Shown: positions 31,738 to 42,449 of the stretch, piece by piece
How positions within the stretch are numbered: position 1 is the first letter of the stretch
How the letters are laid out: each line of letters begins with the position of its first letter
NCBI GenBank assembly: GCA_023053575.1
Contig: JAKZAP010000009.1
Span: 11,575,869 to 11,639,868, forward strand
DNA length: 64,000 bases
Direction of reading: 5' to 3'
Source: Branchinecta lynchi
Taxonomy: Eukaryota > Arthropoda > Branchiopoda > Anostraca > Branchinectidae
Program-made: the position numbers and the translations under genes
Notes under the pieces: model-generated
Seen by the model: only the letters and a program-made list of their open reading frames with translations
Told to the model about the DNA's origin: nothing
Databases searched by the model: none

Positions 31738-33160
31738 TATCAGATCAATTCTTGATCTCAAATTACGACCGAGAAACAACTGTGCGGGTGTCAGATGACC
31801 GTCGATGGGCGTAATACGGTAACCCATCAGTAGGCGATCCAAAGAAGCGTAAATGGGTAGCTGCTCATTATTCAGAGCCTTCAACTTATTTTTTACAATC
31901 TGAACTGCCTTTTCTGCTCTTCCATTCGAATTTGGATGGAAAGGCGCAGTCAAAATGTGCTCGAAACCGTTCATTCGCGCAAAATTACGAAATTCGCTGG
32001 ACGTGAACTGCGTGCCGTTGTCCGTTAACACTTGACGCGGAATTCCAAAATACAAAAAAATATTCCGTAGAACGCAAACACTCTTTTCTGTAGTGGTAGA
32101 AGACATAGCACGTACATCAATCCAATTCGAATACGCGTCACAAATAATCATAAACATCAAACCGCGATACGGACCTGCGAAATCAACATGTATAGGATCC
32201 CAAGCATTGTAGGGCTTAGGCCAGGGTTGGATAAGCGCTGGTGGCTTAGAGCCGTTGCTCGCACAACTGACGCAACTGGAAACACACAACTCAATATCAG
32301 CATCAATTGACGGCCAATAAACATATAGCCGGGCCAAACTTTTCGTTTTTACCATTCCCGGGTGACAACTATGTAACTCACACAAAACGGAACGCCGGAA
32401 TTTGTGCGGTACGATAACGGGGATACCGTGAAATAAAGCATCATTTTCGATGGTTAACTCATTCCGGATACGATAATATGGTACATAGTCAAGCGACGAA
32501 CCATCAAAGTTCTTGGGCCAACCGTTGGTTACATTGACCTTTGACAATACCCGACACTCATTCGTGGCCTGAACAATTTCAGACAACTGTATCGGTAAAA
32601 AATCTAACTGCTTCAAAAACAGACCATCTTCCGTACTGTATTCAAACGGAAGGTCAACCGACAACCTTGAGAAGGCATCAGCATTTTGATGCTTTCCTGA
32701 CGGTCTAAACTTTATTTCGTAATCGAAGGCAGACAGCTGGACTGCCCAACGCTGTAAACGCGAACTGGTTAAGGTGGGCAACCCAGATTTCTCTCCAAAA
32801 ATTACAGAGAGCGGCTTGTTATCAGTGTACAAGACAAACTTACGCGCGAACAAATAAACGTGCAGCTTTTTAAGGGCGAAAACAAGGCTTAACCCCTCCC
32901 TCTCAATTTGTGAGTAGTTCCGTTCAGCCGGTGACAAGGAACGCGACGCAGACAATATGTGCTTCTCTTGCCCGTCGGGAAATACATGGGACATTACACA
33001 GCCCACTCCCCTCGGTGAAGCGTCACACGCGACTGTAACTGGAAGTTTCGGCTCAAAATACACGAGTAAGTTATCCGAACTCAACATACCCTTCAAATTT
33101 TTAAAGGCGGTGTCGCATTCTTCGGACCAAACAAACTTGACATTCTTGCGCAACAACTCA
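31738..33160 (-). CDS. Gypsy RNase H and integrase
   Basis: This is a 476-codon stretch of the pol polyprotein. RNase H: VACDASPRGVG with catalytic D45, then REGLS with E86 and YTDNKPL with D112. Integrase: HHCC zinc finger (H262, H265, C295, C298), then the DDE catalytic core with D325 (IHVDFAGP), D379 (LTDNGTQF) and E415 (NGRAEKAVQ). The D379-E415 spacing of 35 residues is the classical D,D35E. All catalytic residues are intact. The frame runs into C3 at its 3' end. Upstream, a frameshift near 33160 separates it from the RT thumb. Confidence 0.92.
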
Positions 33161-33161
33161 T

Positions 33162-33480
33162 TTAACGGATAACAATTTCCGACATATTTGGCATGAACGA
33201 CCGATAATAGTTCACGAGTCCAAGAAATGACGCAATGGTGTCTTTGTCTTCGGGAACCGGCATTTCCCGGATAGCCTGTAACTTACTTGGTGTTGGGCGA
33301 ATACCGTCCTTATCCACGATAAATCCGAAATATTCCACACTATCCTGCATGAAGTGCCAAGAAGGGCCGAAATATCGCTGATGAAAAATCATAGCTGACG
33401 TATCCGTTGTAAACATTGTTTTGTTTGAATAGACACTTATCCTTATTCAGCTTTAGGCCTTCGCTTTCAAATTTAGCAAA
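33162..33480 (-). pseudogene. Gypsy RT thumb, interrupted
   Basis: The RT palm/thumb continues as FAKFESEGLKLNKDKC (about 33433-33480) and, after the 73-bp insertion, VEYFGFIVDKDGI and IASFLGLVNYYRSFMP. This is the usual gypsy order between the catalytic Asp box and RNase H. Confidence 0.85.
33357..33429 (+). mobile_element. 5'-truncated Penelope-like fragment in gypsy RT
   Basis: The sequence GCCAAGAAGGGCCGAAATAT through TTTGAATA matches the 3' part of the hammerhead-bearing repeat but lacks box 1. It falls inside a codon of the gypsy RT. Removing it leaves the flanking frame continuous with at most one duplicated base, so the insertion is precise. Confidence 0.8.
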
Positions 33481-33485
33481 CACTG

Positions 33486-34014
33486 CTCTGAGAGAGCTCT
33501 GAGCTCTTACCCAAGACGAAACTGATAAAATAGAGCGAGTTCAGAAGAGATCGCTGCAAATTATCTATGGCGGTTCCCCCCTACCATACTCTTTTTACCT
33601 CAAAGAATTTAAAATTGAATCCCTTTCTTCCCGCCGCGAAAAACTATGCCGCAACTTTGGCTCATCCCTTCTCCAGCATCCCATGTACCGTTCATTCCTT
33701 CCCCCACCGTTTGTTCCTGTAAGATCTCGTCCCCCCCGAGAAGTGGCTGAAAAGGTTCCCAAACTGATCCCAATCTACTGTATCACTATGCGCTACAGTA
33801 GAAGCTTTGTGCCGAGCTTCGTAAAGCAGTACAATGCTCTTTAGCATTGTTCTGCCTTGTTACCTTTCTTTTCTACTTTTAAATTATATGTTGACAATTT
33901 ATTTTATCTTATTTATGACTTTATTTATGACTACAAAAACATCGTATTTGGGCCCGGCCCACGAGAGATATGTTTTGCTTTATTATTAAATAAATTGAAA
34001 TTGAAAATAGATTG
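33486..34014 (+). mobile_element. LINE 3' fragment (CR1/Jockey-like C-terminus) in gypsy RT
   Basis: The plus strand is open for ~120 codons ending at 33844. It has the typical LINE C-terminus: ETDKIERVQKRSLQIIYGG, a YSLYLKEFKIESLSSRREKL block, HPMYRSFLPP and a final YSRSFVPSFVKQYN, then a stop. The 3' UTR of about 170 bp ends in an ATTGAAATTGAAAA simple repeat, as in many LINEs. It is oriented opposite to the gypsy host and splits its RT between HLCNL and AVFAK. Confidence 0.85.
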
Positions 34015-34572
34015 CACAAATGATCTTCATCATCCTTCCCTGACACAATGAGATCATCCCGGATATGAGCAGTAAACTTTAAACCGCTCACTACAGAATC
34101 AATCACTTCCTGAAAAATGGCTCCTGAAGATGACACTCCAAATGGCAATCTCTTTAGCTTGTAGAGTCCATTTTGCGACTTTATCGTGCACAAATCCTGT
34201 GATTTGTCATCAAGCTCTAGCTGGGTGTAAGCTCCTATCATGTCCAGCTTCGTAAATTTCTGACCACCAATGATAGAGCTAAGCGCATCTTGGGGTTTCG
34301 GAATCGGATACTGATGCTCTTTAACTACTCTGTTGGCTTTATAGTCTCCACAAAGTCTCACGTCTCCGTTAGCTTTCATAAAAGGGACTATGGGTGTTCC
34401 CCAGTGAGAGTAGCTAACTTTTTCAATTACGTCAATTTTTTTAAGTTTCTCTAACTCTGCGCCGATTTTCTCTCGTAGGGCGTACGGAACTTGCCTGGCT
34501 TTGAAAAAGATCGGTTTTGCATCATCTTTAATGGCAAGGCTTACTTTTACTCCTTTCAGCCAATAACGAACT
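34015..34572 (-). pseudogene. Gypsy reverse transcriptase
   Basis: RT fingers and palm: GEL-type KIGAELEKLKKIDVIEKV, SHWGTPIVPFMKANG, RLCGDYK (block 3), KFTKLDMIGAYTQLELD (catalytic Asp), LPFGVSSSGAIFQ, and the catalytic box HIRDDLIV. Both catalytic aspartates are kept, but the usual Tyr-Leu before them is replaced by Ile-Arg. There is a frameshift from the protease frame near 34560. The domain is then split by the LINE at 33486-34014. Confidence 0.88.
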
Positions 34573-35079
34573 CTACTCCTTCAATAAGTTCGCGAGGGTG
34601 TCTCCTCCAATGACTTTCACTGCTTGCCAGTCGAACTTTAAAGTCGTTAACCAATTGCGTCCCAGTAACGGCAAACCGAAACCTTCGTTCACAATAACTA
34701 TCGGTAACGATTGCACTTGGCCATTATGCTTAACGCTGACAAGAATTTCTCCCAGAGTCTTTAATTCGTGTCCAGAATACGTTCTCAGTGTCTTGTGACA
34801 GGGTTGTAACGCAATATGCTTCCAAAAGCGATAATATGCACTGCGATTCGCTACTGTTACTGCGGATCCTGTATCGATCTCGAACTTCACATTCGTCTCC
34901 CCCACAGAGAGTTCTAACGTGAATTCGTCAATTTTCGCCGATTTGACATTGAACACGGGATATGACGAATTTCCAAAGTCGTCGGGATCAGGATCTTCGG
35001 TAATCTGTCTAACCGGTGATTTCTTCTTCTTCATCTTTGGATTTTGGGGTTTAGCGACATTCTCCTTCTGATTGCACAT
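34573..35079 (-). CDS. Gypsy aspartic protease
   Basis: A 168-codon stretch with the retropepsin signature FEIDTGSAVTV (active-site Asp in DTGS) and the distal GLPLLGRNWL that corresponds to the flap/ILGRD region. The N-terminal part is Lys-rich linker after the second zinc knuckle. It stops at LLKE, and RT resumes in another frame. Confidence 0.88.
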   Translation of the reverse strand: MCNQKENVAKPQNPKMKKKKSPVRQITEDPDPDDFGNSSYPVFNVKSAKIDEFTLELSVGETNVKFEIDTGSAVTVANRSAYYRFWKHIALQPCHKTLRTYSGHELKTLGEILVSVKHNGQVQSLPIVIVNEGFGLPLLGRNWLTTLKFDWQAVKVIGGDTLANLLKE

Positions 35080-35370
35080 GTTTGCTATGTGCCCAGTCTT
35101 ACGGCAAATATTGCAGTCCTTTTCCGCAAAAAACAGTCCTTTGGTAAATGATTCGTTTTACCACATCTGAAACAGGCATTTCGTTGAGCGCTCCTTTCAA
35201 TCTTGTGAACTGACTGTTCGCTCATGTAGCCTACTTCGGATTGAGCGGATTCCATGCTTGCAGCAATGTTCAATGCACTTTTAGCGTCCTAAGTCTCTTC
35301 GGTTAACAATTTGCGCAGCATTGCCGATGAATTCAAGCCGCATACAAATTGATCGCGAATGAGAGAGAGA
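35080..35370 (-). pseudogene. Gypsy gag C-terminus, two zinc knuckles
   Basis: Two CCHC knuckles (C-x2-C-x4-H-x4-C) are visible: CFRCGKTNHLPKDC at about 35130-35171 and CNICRKTGHIANMC at about 35075-35120. They lie in different frames because of an indel in the intervening T-run. An in-frame stop precedes DAKSALNIAASME at about 35291. Confidence 0.8.
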
Positions 35371-35845
35371 GAGAGATAGAGAGATAGGTTTATTTAAAAC
35401 AACATCGTAGCTGACAGCTAATTTGCGTTGCTTCACTATACTAAATAACAAACTAACACGAAAAAAAAAAAGAAGAAGAAAATATCACTCGACTTTGTTT
35501 AACAAATCCGTAAAAAAAGGTACAAACGAATTTGCGTGGCGGTTCGTTCGCGAAGCTACTGGAACCAGTTTATTTTGGTGACGCGTACGGTTGTTGGGCG
35601 GTGCAGTGGGTGGTAAGATGTCTCGATGCTGGGGTTTGGAGAGAAGAAACTTCCCAAACCTCAGGATAATCTGCTCGTATCTGTGGGCCAACGTGGGGAG
35701 ATCGAGTTTAGCAAGCGCTTCACCATAAGATAGCTGTCGATCGCCAATAATAATGAACAAAGCCCGCTTTTGCACCGACTCAAGTTCTTGGATGAGGTAT
35801 ACAGTACGTAGTGCTGCAGGTCCCCACAGTGGGCTCGTCGAGGAA
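35370..35845 (-). mobile_element. LINE 3' fragment in gypsy gag
   Basis: The minus-strand frame from about 35845 to the stop at 35485 gives a LINE C-terminus (LIQELESVQKRAL, QLSYGEALAKLDLPTLAHRY, TNRHANSFVPFFTDLLN). About 110 bp of 3' sequence then ends in (GAGA)n near 35358-35380. It interrupts gag after CEFGNFLDE and before RDQFVCGLNSS. It is similar in type to 33486-34014 but a different subfamily. Confidence 0.85.
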
Positions 35846-36245
35846 ATTGCCAAATTCGCAACTTTTTGCAAGTCCTCGCAGGGCGCCGAAATAATCAGTA
35901 ACTGTCTCACTGGGTTCCTGATTACGCTTTCGAAACTTGAAACGTTCCGCAATGATAATTTTCTTTGGGCTGAGATGGTCACTATATAACAATCTCAACT
36001 AGCACCTTAAATGTCTTTTCACTTGGTTTTGCGGGCGAAACTAAATTCTTCACTAAACTGTACGTTTGCATGCCACATGCAGTAAGAAAGATCGCTTTTT
36101 TCATTGAAGCGTCTAATACTCCGTTAGTGATAAAGTACTGTTCTATCATTTCTACGTAATCACTGAAGTCATTTCCGATCACGTATTCGTTGAGTATTCC
36201 GATGGCGGTACTCATGATTGGTCCGTCTCTATCACTAATTGTCAC
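35846..36245 (-). pseudogene. Gypsy gag N-terminal half
   Basis: It starts near 36245 (or the inner ATG at 36215), with FSDYVEMIEQYFITNGV and ASMKKAIFLTACGMQTY, the usual gypsy capsid-type helices. A frameshift near 35985 leads into SPKKIIIAERFKF and ETVTDYFGALRGLAKSCEFG. Confidence 0.8.
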
Positions 36246-36276
36246 AGCGAAAAGTTCTTAAATCCTCGTCGCCATT

Positions 36277-36474
36277 TGTACTGTTCTTTGCCCTTGGCAA
36301 AGATACACTTGGTTGCAAGAAAAACTTCTTTATTTTCTCTTATGAATCTCATACACGACTAACTCAGTAAAACAACTACGGCACTCAGATCCCATTCATT
36401 TATGTCAGTAACTCGAGGCAATACGCGGAGGGGTGCTGAGCCAAACACAATGCAGTGTAGATAAATATACTACA
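36277..36474 (-). repeat. Gypsy 5' LTR
   Basis: TGTACTGTTCTTTGCCC ... ATATACTACA on the plus strand. TSD ATACC follows at 36475-36479. The primer-binding-like site TGGCGACGAGGAT lies two bases inside the element on the minus strand (36262-36274). Confidence 0.9.
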
Positions 36475-36486
36475 ATACCTGCCTTA

Positions 36487-36580
36487 GGTTGCCACGGTAA
36501 CTTGCCAGATAATCAATAAGTGCAACATTTTGACCGTGGTACCAGATACCATTGTATCTGCAAAAACACAGCTAATGGTC
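36487..36580. repeat. Fragment of the GATACCATGGTATC palindromic family
   Basis: GCCACGGTAACTTGCCAG and GTGGTACCAGATACCATTGT followed by CTGCAAAAACACAGCTAA match the end structure of 26891-27308. Incomplete. Confidence 0.6.
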
Positions 36581-37037
36581 TGCACTGGCAAAACGACCGT
36601 TGAAAAGTCCCCAAAATAAACCGTCAAAAATTCGGTTACATTTTGCGGCGAAATTCTTTTTGGAAGGTTGCCGAAAGTGACGCCCTGAACCCACACACGG
36701 ATTCGTCTTTGCGTGGGCAAATCCGCAAATCCATACGTTGCAACGCATGCGCGAAGTATAGGAACTGGCCCTGATCAGCAACCACTCATTATTCTCCAAC
36801 AGGGTTGCCGGTTCTTGGTAATATGTTCACAAGAGTACCAAAGGCTCAAACTACTTTGTTCTTTGTTTAATTATTCAGACAGAATTCCACTAACTATCCT
36901 TTTACAGAGCAATTTTTTCCACCAGAATTCAGGATCACTCCTGTCCGTGACACATTTTTTTTTTTTGAGAATCCAGTTTACAGAGGCAGAGGTCCACATA
37001 GGCTTACTATCTGTCGTAGTTGCCAGTCATCTTGCAG
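36581..37037. other. No gene recognised
   Basis: Overlapping short frames on both strands have no family features. Confidence 0.4.
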
Positions 37038-38043
37038 AACAAGACCAAAGGTTTCGATGGGATCCCAAAAGTTCAAATCTAATTCAGAGAATTGGGTCTT
37101 GTCTTCGCCAGATCCAGTCTTCGCCAGACTAATTCAACACTTTTACTATCAATTACGAGAAAACCAAGTTCAGATATGGATTCAGCATGTGTGTTTATCC
37201 CTTCAAGTCAAATCTGTTTGACGAAGCAGATCGAAACTTCCTGCCTTACTTCTGTTAATTTTCCGGTTTCGGCGGAATTCCGGAACTACTTCTCCGGCGA
37301 AAAAATAAAGCTCAAAAATGAATTCAGCGTGTCTCCTTACCCCTATATCCAACCTATAACCAACTTCAGATTAAACTTTTACTTTTAACAAATTTTCCGG
37401 TTTCAGCCGGATTCCGAGCAATCTATACGTCCGGTGAGAAGATGATTGTCATATGAGAATTCAGCATGTCTTCTCACTCGCAAATCGAAAATCTTATCAA
37501 ATTTAAATAAAACTTTTACTTTAAACGAATTCTCCGGTTTTTGCCGGATTCCGCCCGAACTAATTGTCCGGCGAGAATAATTTCCGTATTAGGACTCCGC
37601 ACGTTTACTTGCCACTAAATCGAACCTCCAATGCACTTCACATTAAGCTTTTACTTTTCACAAATTTTCCGGTTTTCGCCGGATTCCGGGTCAACTATTT
37701 GTGCGTCGAGAAAATAAATTTCATATCCAGATTCACATGTCTCCTTACCCCTAATTCGACTATTTCATTATCTTTTAAAAAATATTTGTTGTTCCCCTTA
37801 ATTTCAAACCCCTCCCCCACCCCTAAATATAGAGCTACATAGCCCATCTTCGAACCTGACCTGTACTTTGACCTAAAGAGTCTTCATTCCAACTTTGACC
37901 TAAAGAGTCTTCATTCCAAGTTTGATCAAAATATCTCAACCCCTTCGAGTTATCGTGCTAACAGACGGACGGACGAACAGACGGACAACTTTTGCGGTGT
38001 CATAGGTAAGTACCCCTCCACTTTCGTTTTGGGATCCCAAAAA
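37038..38043 (-). mobile_element. GGGATCCC-family element, copy C4
   Basis: Inverted relative to C1. It starts CAAGACCAAAGGTTTCGATG and ends CGTTTTGGGATCCCAAAAA. It contains four diverged ~137-bp units (TTCCGGTTT...CCGGATTCCG) and a reduced GGAC tract near 37965-37985. Confidence 0.75.
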
Positions 38044-38634
38044 CCAACTGTTTTTCAGAAAAATTGATTGTTTTACGTCGTTTTAATCGTCGCCACCGAA
38101 GGCCGGACAAATTTTTGGGGGATCGGAGTCATCGAGATTTCGGAGGTGTAGATTTGTCTGGCGCATTTTTTGCATATTTGTCAAAGGCCGTGGCCTCTTT
38201 TTACCACGATCTGGCAACACTGCAAGACCTTGTCTGTTCTCGGATTACATCCTATCATCCCCCAACCCTCTTCGCCCCCACTCCTCAACAGACATCAACG
38301 CGACAAATCTCAAAAAAGCAGTTTTGTTCCAAGTTTTGCTGAGCTGCACAACAGCCAGTAAAGCCAGTCGTTATTATTGCCAAATTTTGGTTTTAGTCTT
38401 TGACCCTTTAATTGGGTACAGAGTTATTTTATATTAGTATTCCAATGAAAATACGTTTGACCTAAAGGTGGAATTCGGGAACACGATGTGAAAGAAAGTT
38501 ATTTTATTTATGTGACAATTTGTAGGCCAAAAGAGTTTACACGGAGTATTATTTTAGATAAGTTTTGAAGAGGCCAAGGGCATATTTTATGAATTTTATT
38601 ACGATTACTCTGAAGATGATGAATTGATTGATTG

Positions 38635-38636
<2 letters not shown>
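38044..38636. other. No gene recognised
   Basis: The 92-codon frame at 38064-38342 has no recognisable family. Confidence 0.4.

Positions 38637-38677
<41 letters not shown>
38637..38677. repeat. (TA)n microsatellite
   Basis: About 20 TA dinucleotides. Confidence 0.95.
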
Positions 38678-38679
<2 letters not shown>

Positions 38680-38818
38680 GTCCTCGTCAGGCTTCATCCC
38701 CGACGTTCACCCAGAGGATTGACAGCCTGACGAGGACCCTTGCCAAGAAGGGCCGAAATATCGCTGATGAAGAATCGTAGCTGACGTATATCCGTTATGA
38801 ACATTGTTTGAATAAATA
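38678..38818 (+). mobile_element. Hammerhead-bearing Penelope-like fragment
   Basis: CTGACGA, hairpin, GAAATATCGCTGATG, AGCTGACGTATATCC and TTTGAATAAA are all present. The conserved upstream segment (CCCGACGTTCACCCAGAGGA) precedes the core. It lies at the 5' end of element S2. Confidence 0.7.
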
Positions 38819-40795
38819 TAGGTAATGAACACTCTTGAAGCACAAATGATGATAAGCTCATTGGAATCAAGAAAATGTATATTTTACTCAAAATTATTCT
38901 TTGTACTTTATGAAATTCATTTGTAATTAAAGAATTTTGTTTTTACTTTTCAGTTAAGAAACGCACTAAGGGTGCTAAAAATTAATTTTTGAGCAAAACC
39001 CTTGAGTTGCAAGTTTCTAATGTTCAAGCCAAGTCTCATCGCCCTAGCACATCTGGAAGTACCTTAATTAGCGATCACTGGAACCTAACCCCCCCCACCC
39101 CCACCACCGCCAACTCCCCTCACATTGCCCAAACCCGGTTCGGTTTTTTCATTGATGTGTCTAGTTCTTGTCCTTGTTCTTCCAGTCAAGTTTCATCCCA
39201 ATCGCTCGACTCTAAGCGTGCCACAAGATTCCCCCCCCCCCCATTTTTATCGGATCAGGTCCGGACTCAAAATGGGACATCTGAGATAAATATTCTTTGA
39301 GCCCAAGCTGACTTTGAAACATTTATTCAAACAATGTTTACAACGGATACGTCAGCTCTGATTTTTCATCAGCGATATTTCGACCCTTCTTGGCAAGGGT
39401 CCTCGTCAGGCTGTCAATCTTCTTGTTCAGCTTCGGGGAAGGAAACAAACCTGTAATCAGGTTTGTTTTACAGGTTTGTTTCCTTCCCCGAAGCTGAACA
39501 AGAAGATTGACAGCCTGACGAGGACCCTTGCCAAGAAGGGTCGAAATATCGCTGATGAAAAATCAGAGCTGACGTATCCGTTGTAAACATTGTTTGAATA
39601 AATGGGACATCTGAGACACGAAGTCTTTCCAAATCTCAAGTTTCGTTAAGATCCGACCACTCGTTCATAAACTGTACATACCTCAAGCCAGATTCCCCCT
39701 CCCTCCACTCCCCCACGATGGTTGGGTCGGGGAACCGACTATTTCTAAGTCAATCATGTCAAATCACTAATGTTCAAGCCTAGTTTCATCTTCGTAGCAC
39801 ATTAGGAACTACCTCAACTCGCGATAATCGGAATTCCGACCCCCCCCCCCCCCTCTTACTCCCCCCACAGTGCCCAAATCCGATCCGGTTCTATCACCGA
39901 CGCATCTAGTTCTTGTGCTTCTCCTTCCCACCAAGTTGCATCCCAATAGTTCCATTCTAAGCCTGTCACTACGGGATCAGCGACTCCATTTGATTTCGTT
40001 TCCATGCAGCCCTCCCCCCCCCCACACAAACTCATCGGATCCGATCAGACTGACATGAGGTCTTTCCACATATCAAGTTTCGTTAAGGTATGTCACCCGT
40101 GCCAGAGTTCTACGTTCCTCAACATTCCGGATTCTCCCTCCCTCCACTCCCCCCACGGTGGTTTGATCGGGAAGTTGACTATTTCCAGGTTGATCTGGTC
40201 AGATCCCTGACTTACCTGCGAAGTTTCATTGTCCTAGCCCACCTGAAAGTAACTTAACTCCGTATCACCGGAATTCCAGAACCCCCCTCCAACTCCCTCC
40301 AAAGAGCACGAATCCGGTCCGGTTCTGTTAATGATGTACCTAGGGCTTGTACTTGTTCCTCTCTTCAAGTTTCATCCCAATCGCTCCACTCTAAGCGTGT
40401 CACATGATTTCCAGTTCTCCCCTCCGAATCCCCCCCCCCCCACATTCATCGGATTCGGTCAGATCTTGAAATGGTTCCAAGAAAAAAAATGGGACATCCG
40501 AGATATGACGTCTTTCCAAGTATCAAGTTTCATTAAGATCCGATCACCCGTTCGAAAGTTATGCATGTCACTAAATTTCGGATTCCGGATCCCCTCCCTC
40601 CCCCCACGATGGTCGGATCGGGCAAGTGACTATTTCCAAGTTGGTTTGGTCGGGTCCCTAATATGCCTGCCAAGTTTCATCGTCCTAACACATCTGGAAG
40701 TACCCTAACTCGCTAACACCGGACTGACCGACCGACGGAAAAGTGATCTGTATATGGCAATTGGCCGGAAGGCAAGTGCCTTAAAAAAACGAAGT
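38819..40795 (+). mobile_element. Element S2 (~280-bp repeat family)
   Basis: The left part matches S6 (ATGATGATAAGCTCATT, GAAACGCACT.AGGGTGCTA). Degenerate ~280-bp units with AAGTTTCATC, GGATC(A/C)GGTCCGG and GATCACCCGTTC follow. It ends in a hairpin around GGCAATTGGCCGGAAGGCAA at about 40757-40780. A 313-bp palindromic Penelope-like insertion lies at 39287-39599. Confidence 0.7.
39287..39599. mobile_element. Palindromic Penelope-like pair with 17-bp TSD
   Basis: Two hammerhead-bearing copies lie head to head (minus from about 39290 to 39442, plus from about 39470 to 39599). They form a near-perfect palindrome with arms of ~130 bp around a short AGGTTTGTTT-containing spacer. The whole is bordered by the 17-bp duplication AAATGGGACATCTGAGA (39270-39286 and 39600-39616). 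The minus copy extends further at its 3' end (through GCCCAAGCTGACTTTGAAAC) than the plus copy. Confidence 0.85.
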
Positions 40796-41561
40796 TGATC
40801 AAAATGCAGAAAAAATCCTTTCCTGTCATCGCCCTAATTGTGCAGCAAAAAGCAACTGCCGTGTCAAAAATTAAATCTCAGGACTAGTTTTTTCCCAATA
40901 GTGGTATTTAAAAGTAATTTCTCAGAATAAGATATTTATAGTCGGTAGAAGCTTTTGTTATTTATTGCAGGTTTGTTCCTTCCCCGACGTTGACCGGTTG
41001 ACCATGAAGACTGACAACCTGACGAGGACCCTTGCCAAGAAGGGGCGAAATATCGCTGCTAAAGCATCGTAGCTGACGTATCTGTTTTATGCATTATTTG
41101 AATAGATGATTCACTTATTTAAGTGATTTAGACGTACACTATAGAGGTCCATGGCTTATTTTTTGCACTATATTATTATCAAACAAAGAAATTAAATGGC
41201 ATAGAACAAATAATATTTCTATAGAGGCCAATCGTCTATTTTTTGCACTGTACTGTTGAGAAAGATAAATAGATAAAACCACCCGTACCTCATCTCCCCA
41301 TTCTCAAGAATACGGAGCTCTACACCCGCATCCGAAAGGTTCTCAGGAAAGATTGCTTCAACCAGGTTACCAGGTTCAAGGACGTCTGAAAGGTCACGTG
41401 ACGTAGGCATCAACTTGTAGGCACAGCAAAAAAGCGCAGACCTGGCTGAGGCACATTCAAACGCCAGTATCCTGAAAAATGCTAGGATGAGCAACATGTT
41501 GTAAACGATACATGCAGCCTCCCCGTTTTAAAGCAAAACATGAAGCATTTGCAACGTCTAT
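40796..41561. other. No gene; one Penelope-like fragment inside
   Basis: The fragment is listed separately at 40965-41106. Otherwise there are only short frames without family features; the 92-codon minus frame at 41219-41497 is not recognised. Confidence 0.4.
40965..41106 (+). mobile_element. Hammerhead-bearing Penelope-like fragment
   Basis: CTGACGA, GACCCTT-loop-AAGGGGC, GAAATATCGCTG, GACGTATC and TTTGAATAG are in the same order as at 5641. Base changes in the putative stem I (AC before box 1, TGTTTT after the cleavage site) keep three of the first four pairs. Confidence 0.7.
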
Positions 41562-41821
41562 GAGTGTGTTCCACCCTACTTACCATAGTTACTACGCATG
41601 ACGTCGAATTCTGGCTTTTTGCCGTCAAGGCTGGAACGATTTTTCTATTTTCCAGAAGAGTATCATGCCACGGGCGAATCCGACCAATCACGCTACAGAG
41701 ATGCGTAGTTACACGCTTACTACGCTCCCAAACATGGTAAGCACATTTTTACTATTAGTTACTAACGATCAGCGTAGTAACTTATTTAATAGCTGCTATT
41801 GTTAGAAGGGTGAAACACGCA
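41562..41821. mobile_element. GAGCGTGTTCC MITE, copy C
   Basis: GAGTGTGTTCCACCCTACTT ... GGTGAAACACGC. It keeps TATCATGCCACGGGCGAATC uninterrupted, which serves as the reference for the LINE-split copy. Confidence 0.75.
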
Positions 41822-42158
41822 CTATATCAACCCTATCCATGCTGTCAGTTCAGACTAGAACACCGCACTATCCTTCCTTAAATTGTCCTACACGTTCGCA
41901 GCTGAAACTGGAGACAGTAAAGTAAAAACAAACAGGCACATTAAAAGGTTTGTTGCCGTTTTCGCTAGCATGTATAACTCAGGGTCAGTGGAAAAATGAA
42001 GGCAAATGTTTGAGCCGCCATTTTATTTGTGCCGTTCTATGTCAATCTCTGAGTAGTACAAAGAATGAAGTTTGTAAAGACAATTAAATTAGCTCGCTAT
42101 CAAGTTAGTCTGAATAAACCTTTAACGGCCCTTCCGCTCAAATTGACTGCGAGTCATA
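41822..42158. other. No gene recognised
   Basis: Nothing supported. Confidence 0.4.
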
Positions 42159-42449
42159 GAGCGTATTCCACCACACTTACCGTAGTTACTATGCATAACG
42201 TCACAAATTCTGGCTTTCTGGCGTCAAGCTGGAATGTGTTTTCTATTTTCAGCAAAATATCGTGCTCCGGACCAATCACATCACAGAGATTCGTAGTTAC
42301 CACGCTTACTACGCTCCCTAGCAGGGAAAGCAAATACGTACTACTAGTTACTATTTCGTTAAGGTTGAAACGGTCAGCGTAGTAACTTTTCACGAGGTTG
42401 GAACGAAAATAACTAATAGTTACTATTATTAGAAGGGTGGAACACGCTC
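42159..42449. mobile_element. GAGCGTGTTCC MITE, copy D
   Basis: GAGCGTATTCCACC ... GGTGGAACACGCTC. CATAG occurs at both borders (42155-42159 and 42449-42453), a candidate 5-bp target duplication if the element is taken as AGCGT...ACGCT. Confidence 0.75.

Larger units (their letters stand above)
29956..36474 (-). mobile_element. Ty3/gypsy LTR retrotransposon, complete but inactive
   Basis: Two 198-bp LTRs in direct orientation (29956-30153 and 36277-36474, each TG...CA) are flanked by the 5-bp duplication ATACC (29951-29955 and 36475-36479). On the minus strand the order is 5' LTR, a primer-binding-like TGGCGACGAGGAT just inside it, gag with two zinc knuckles, protease, RT, RNase H, integrase, a polypurine tract (AAGCGGGGGGAAGTG), 3' LTR. 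RNase H before integrase defines Ty3/gypsy. No env. Frameshifts, a stop in gag and three nested insertions (30539-31733, 33357-33429 plus 33486-34014, and about 35370-35845) make it defective. The LTRs differ at only a handful of positions, so the insertion is not very old. Confidence 0.92.

Noticed and set aside
35485..35982. 165-codon minus frame taken as a single protein
   Set aside because: Only the part below about 35845 is a LINE C-terminus; the N-terminal part is out-of-frame gypsy gag, so the frame is a chance fusion across an insertion junction.
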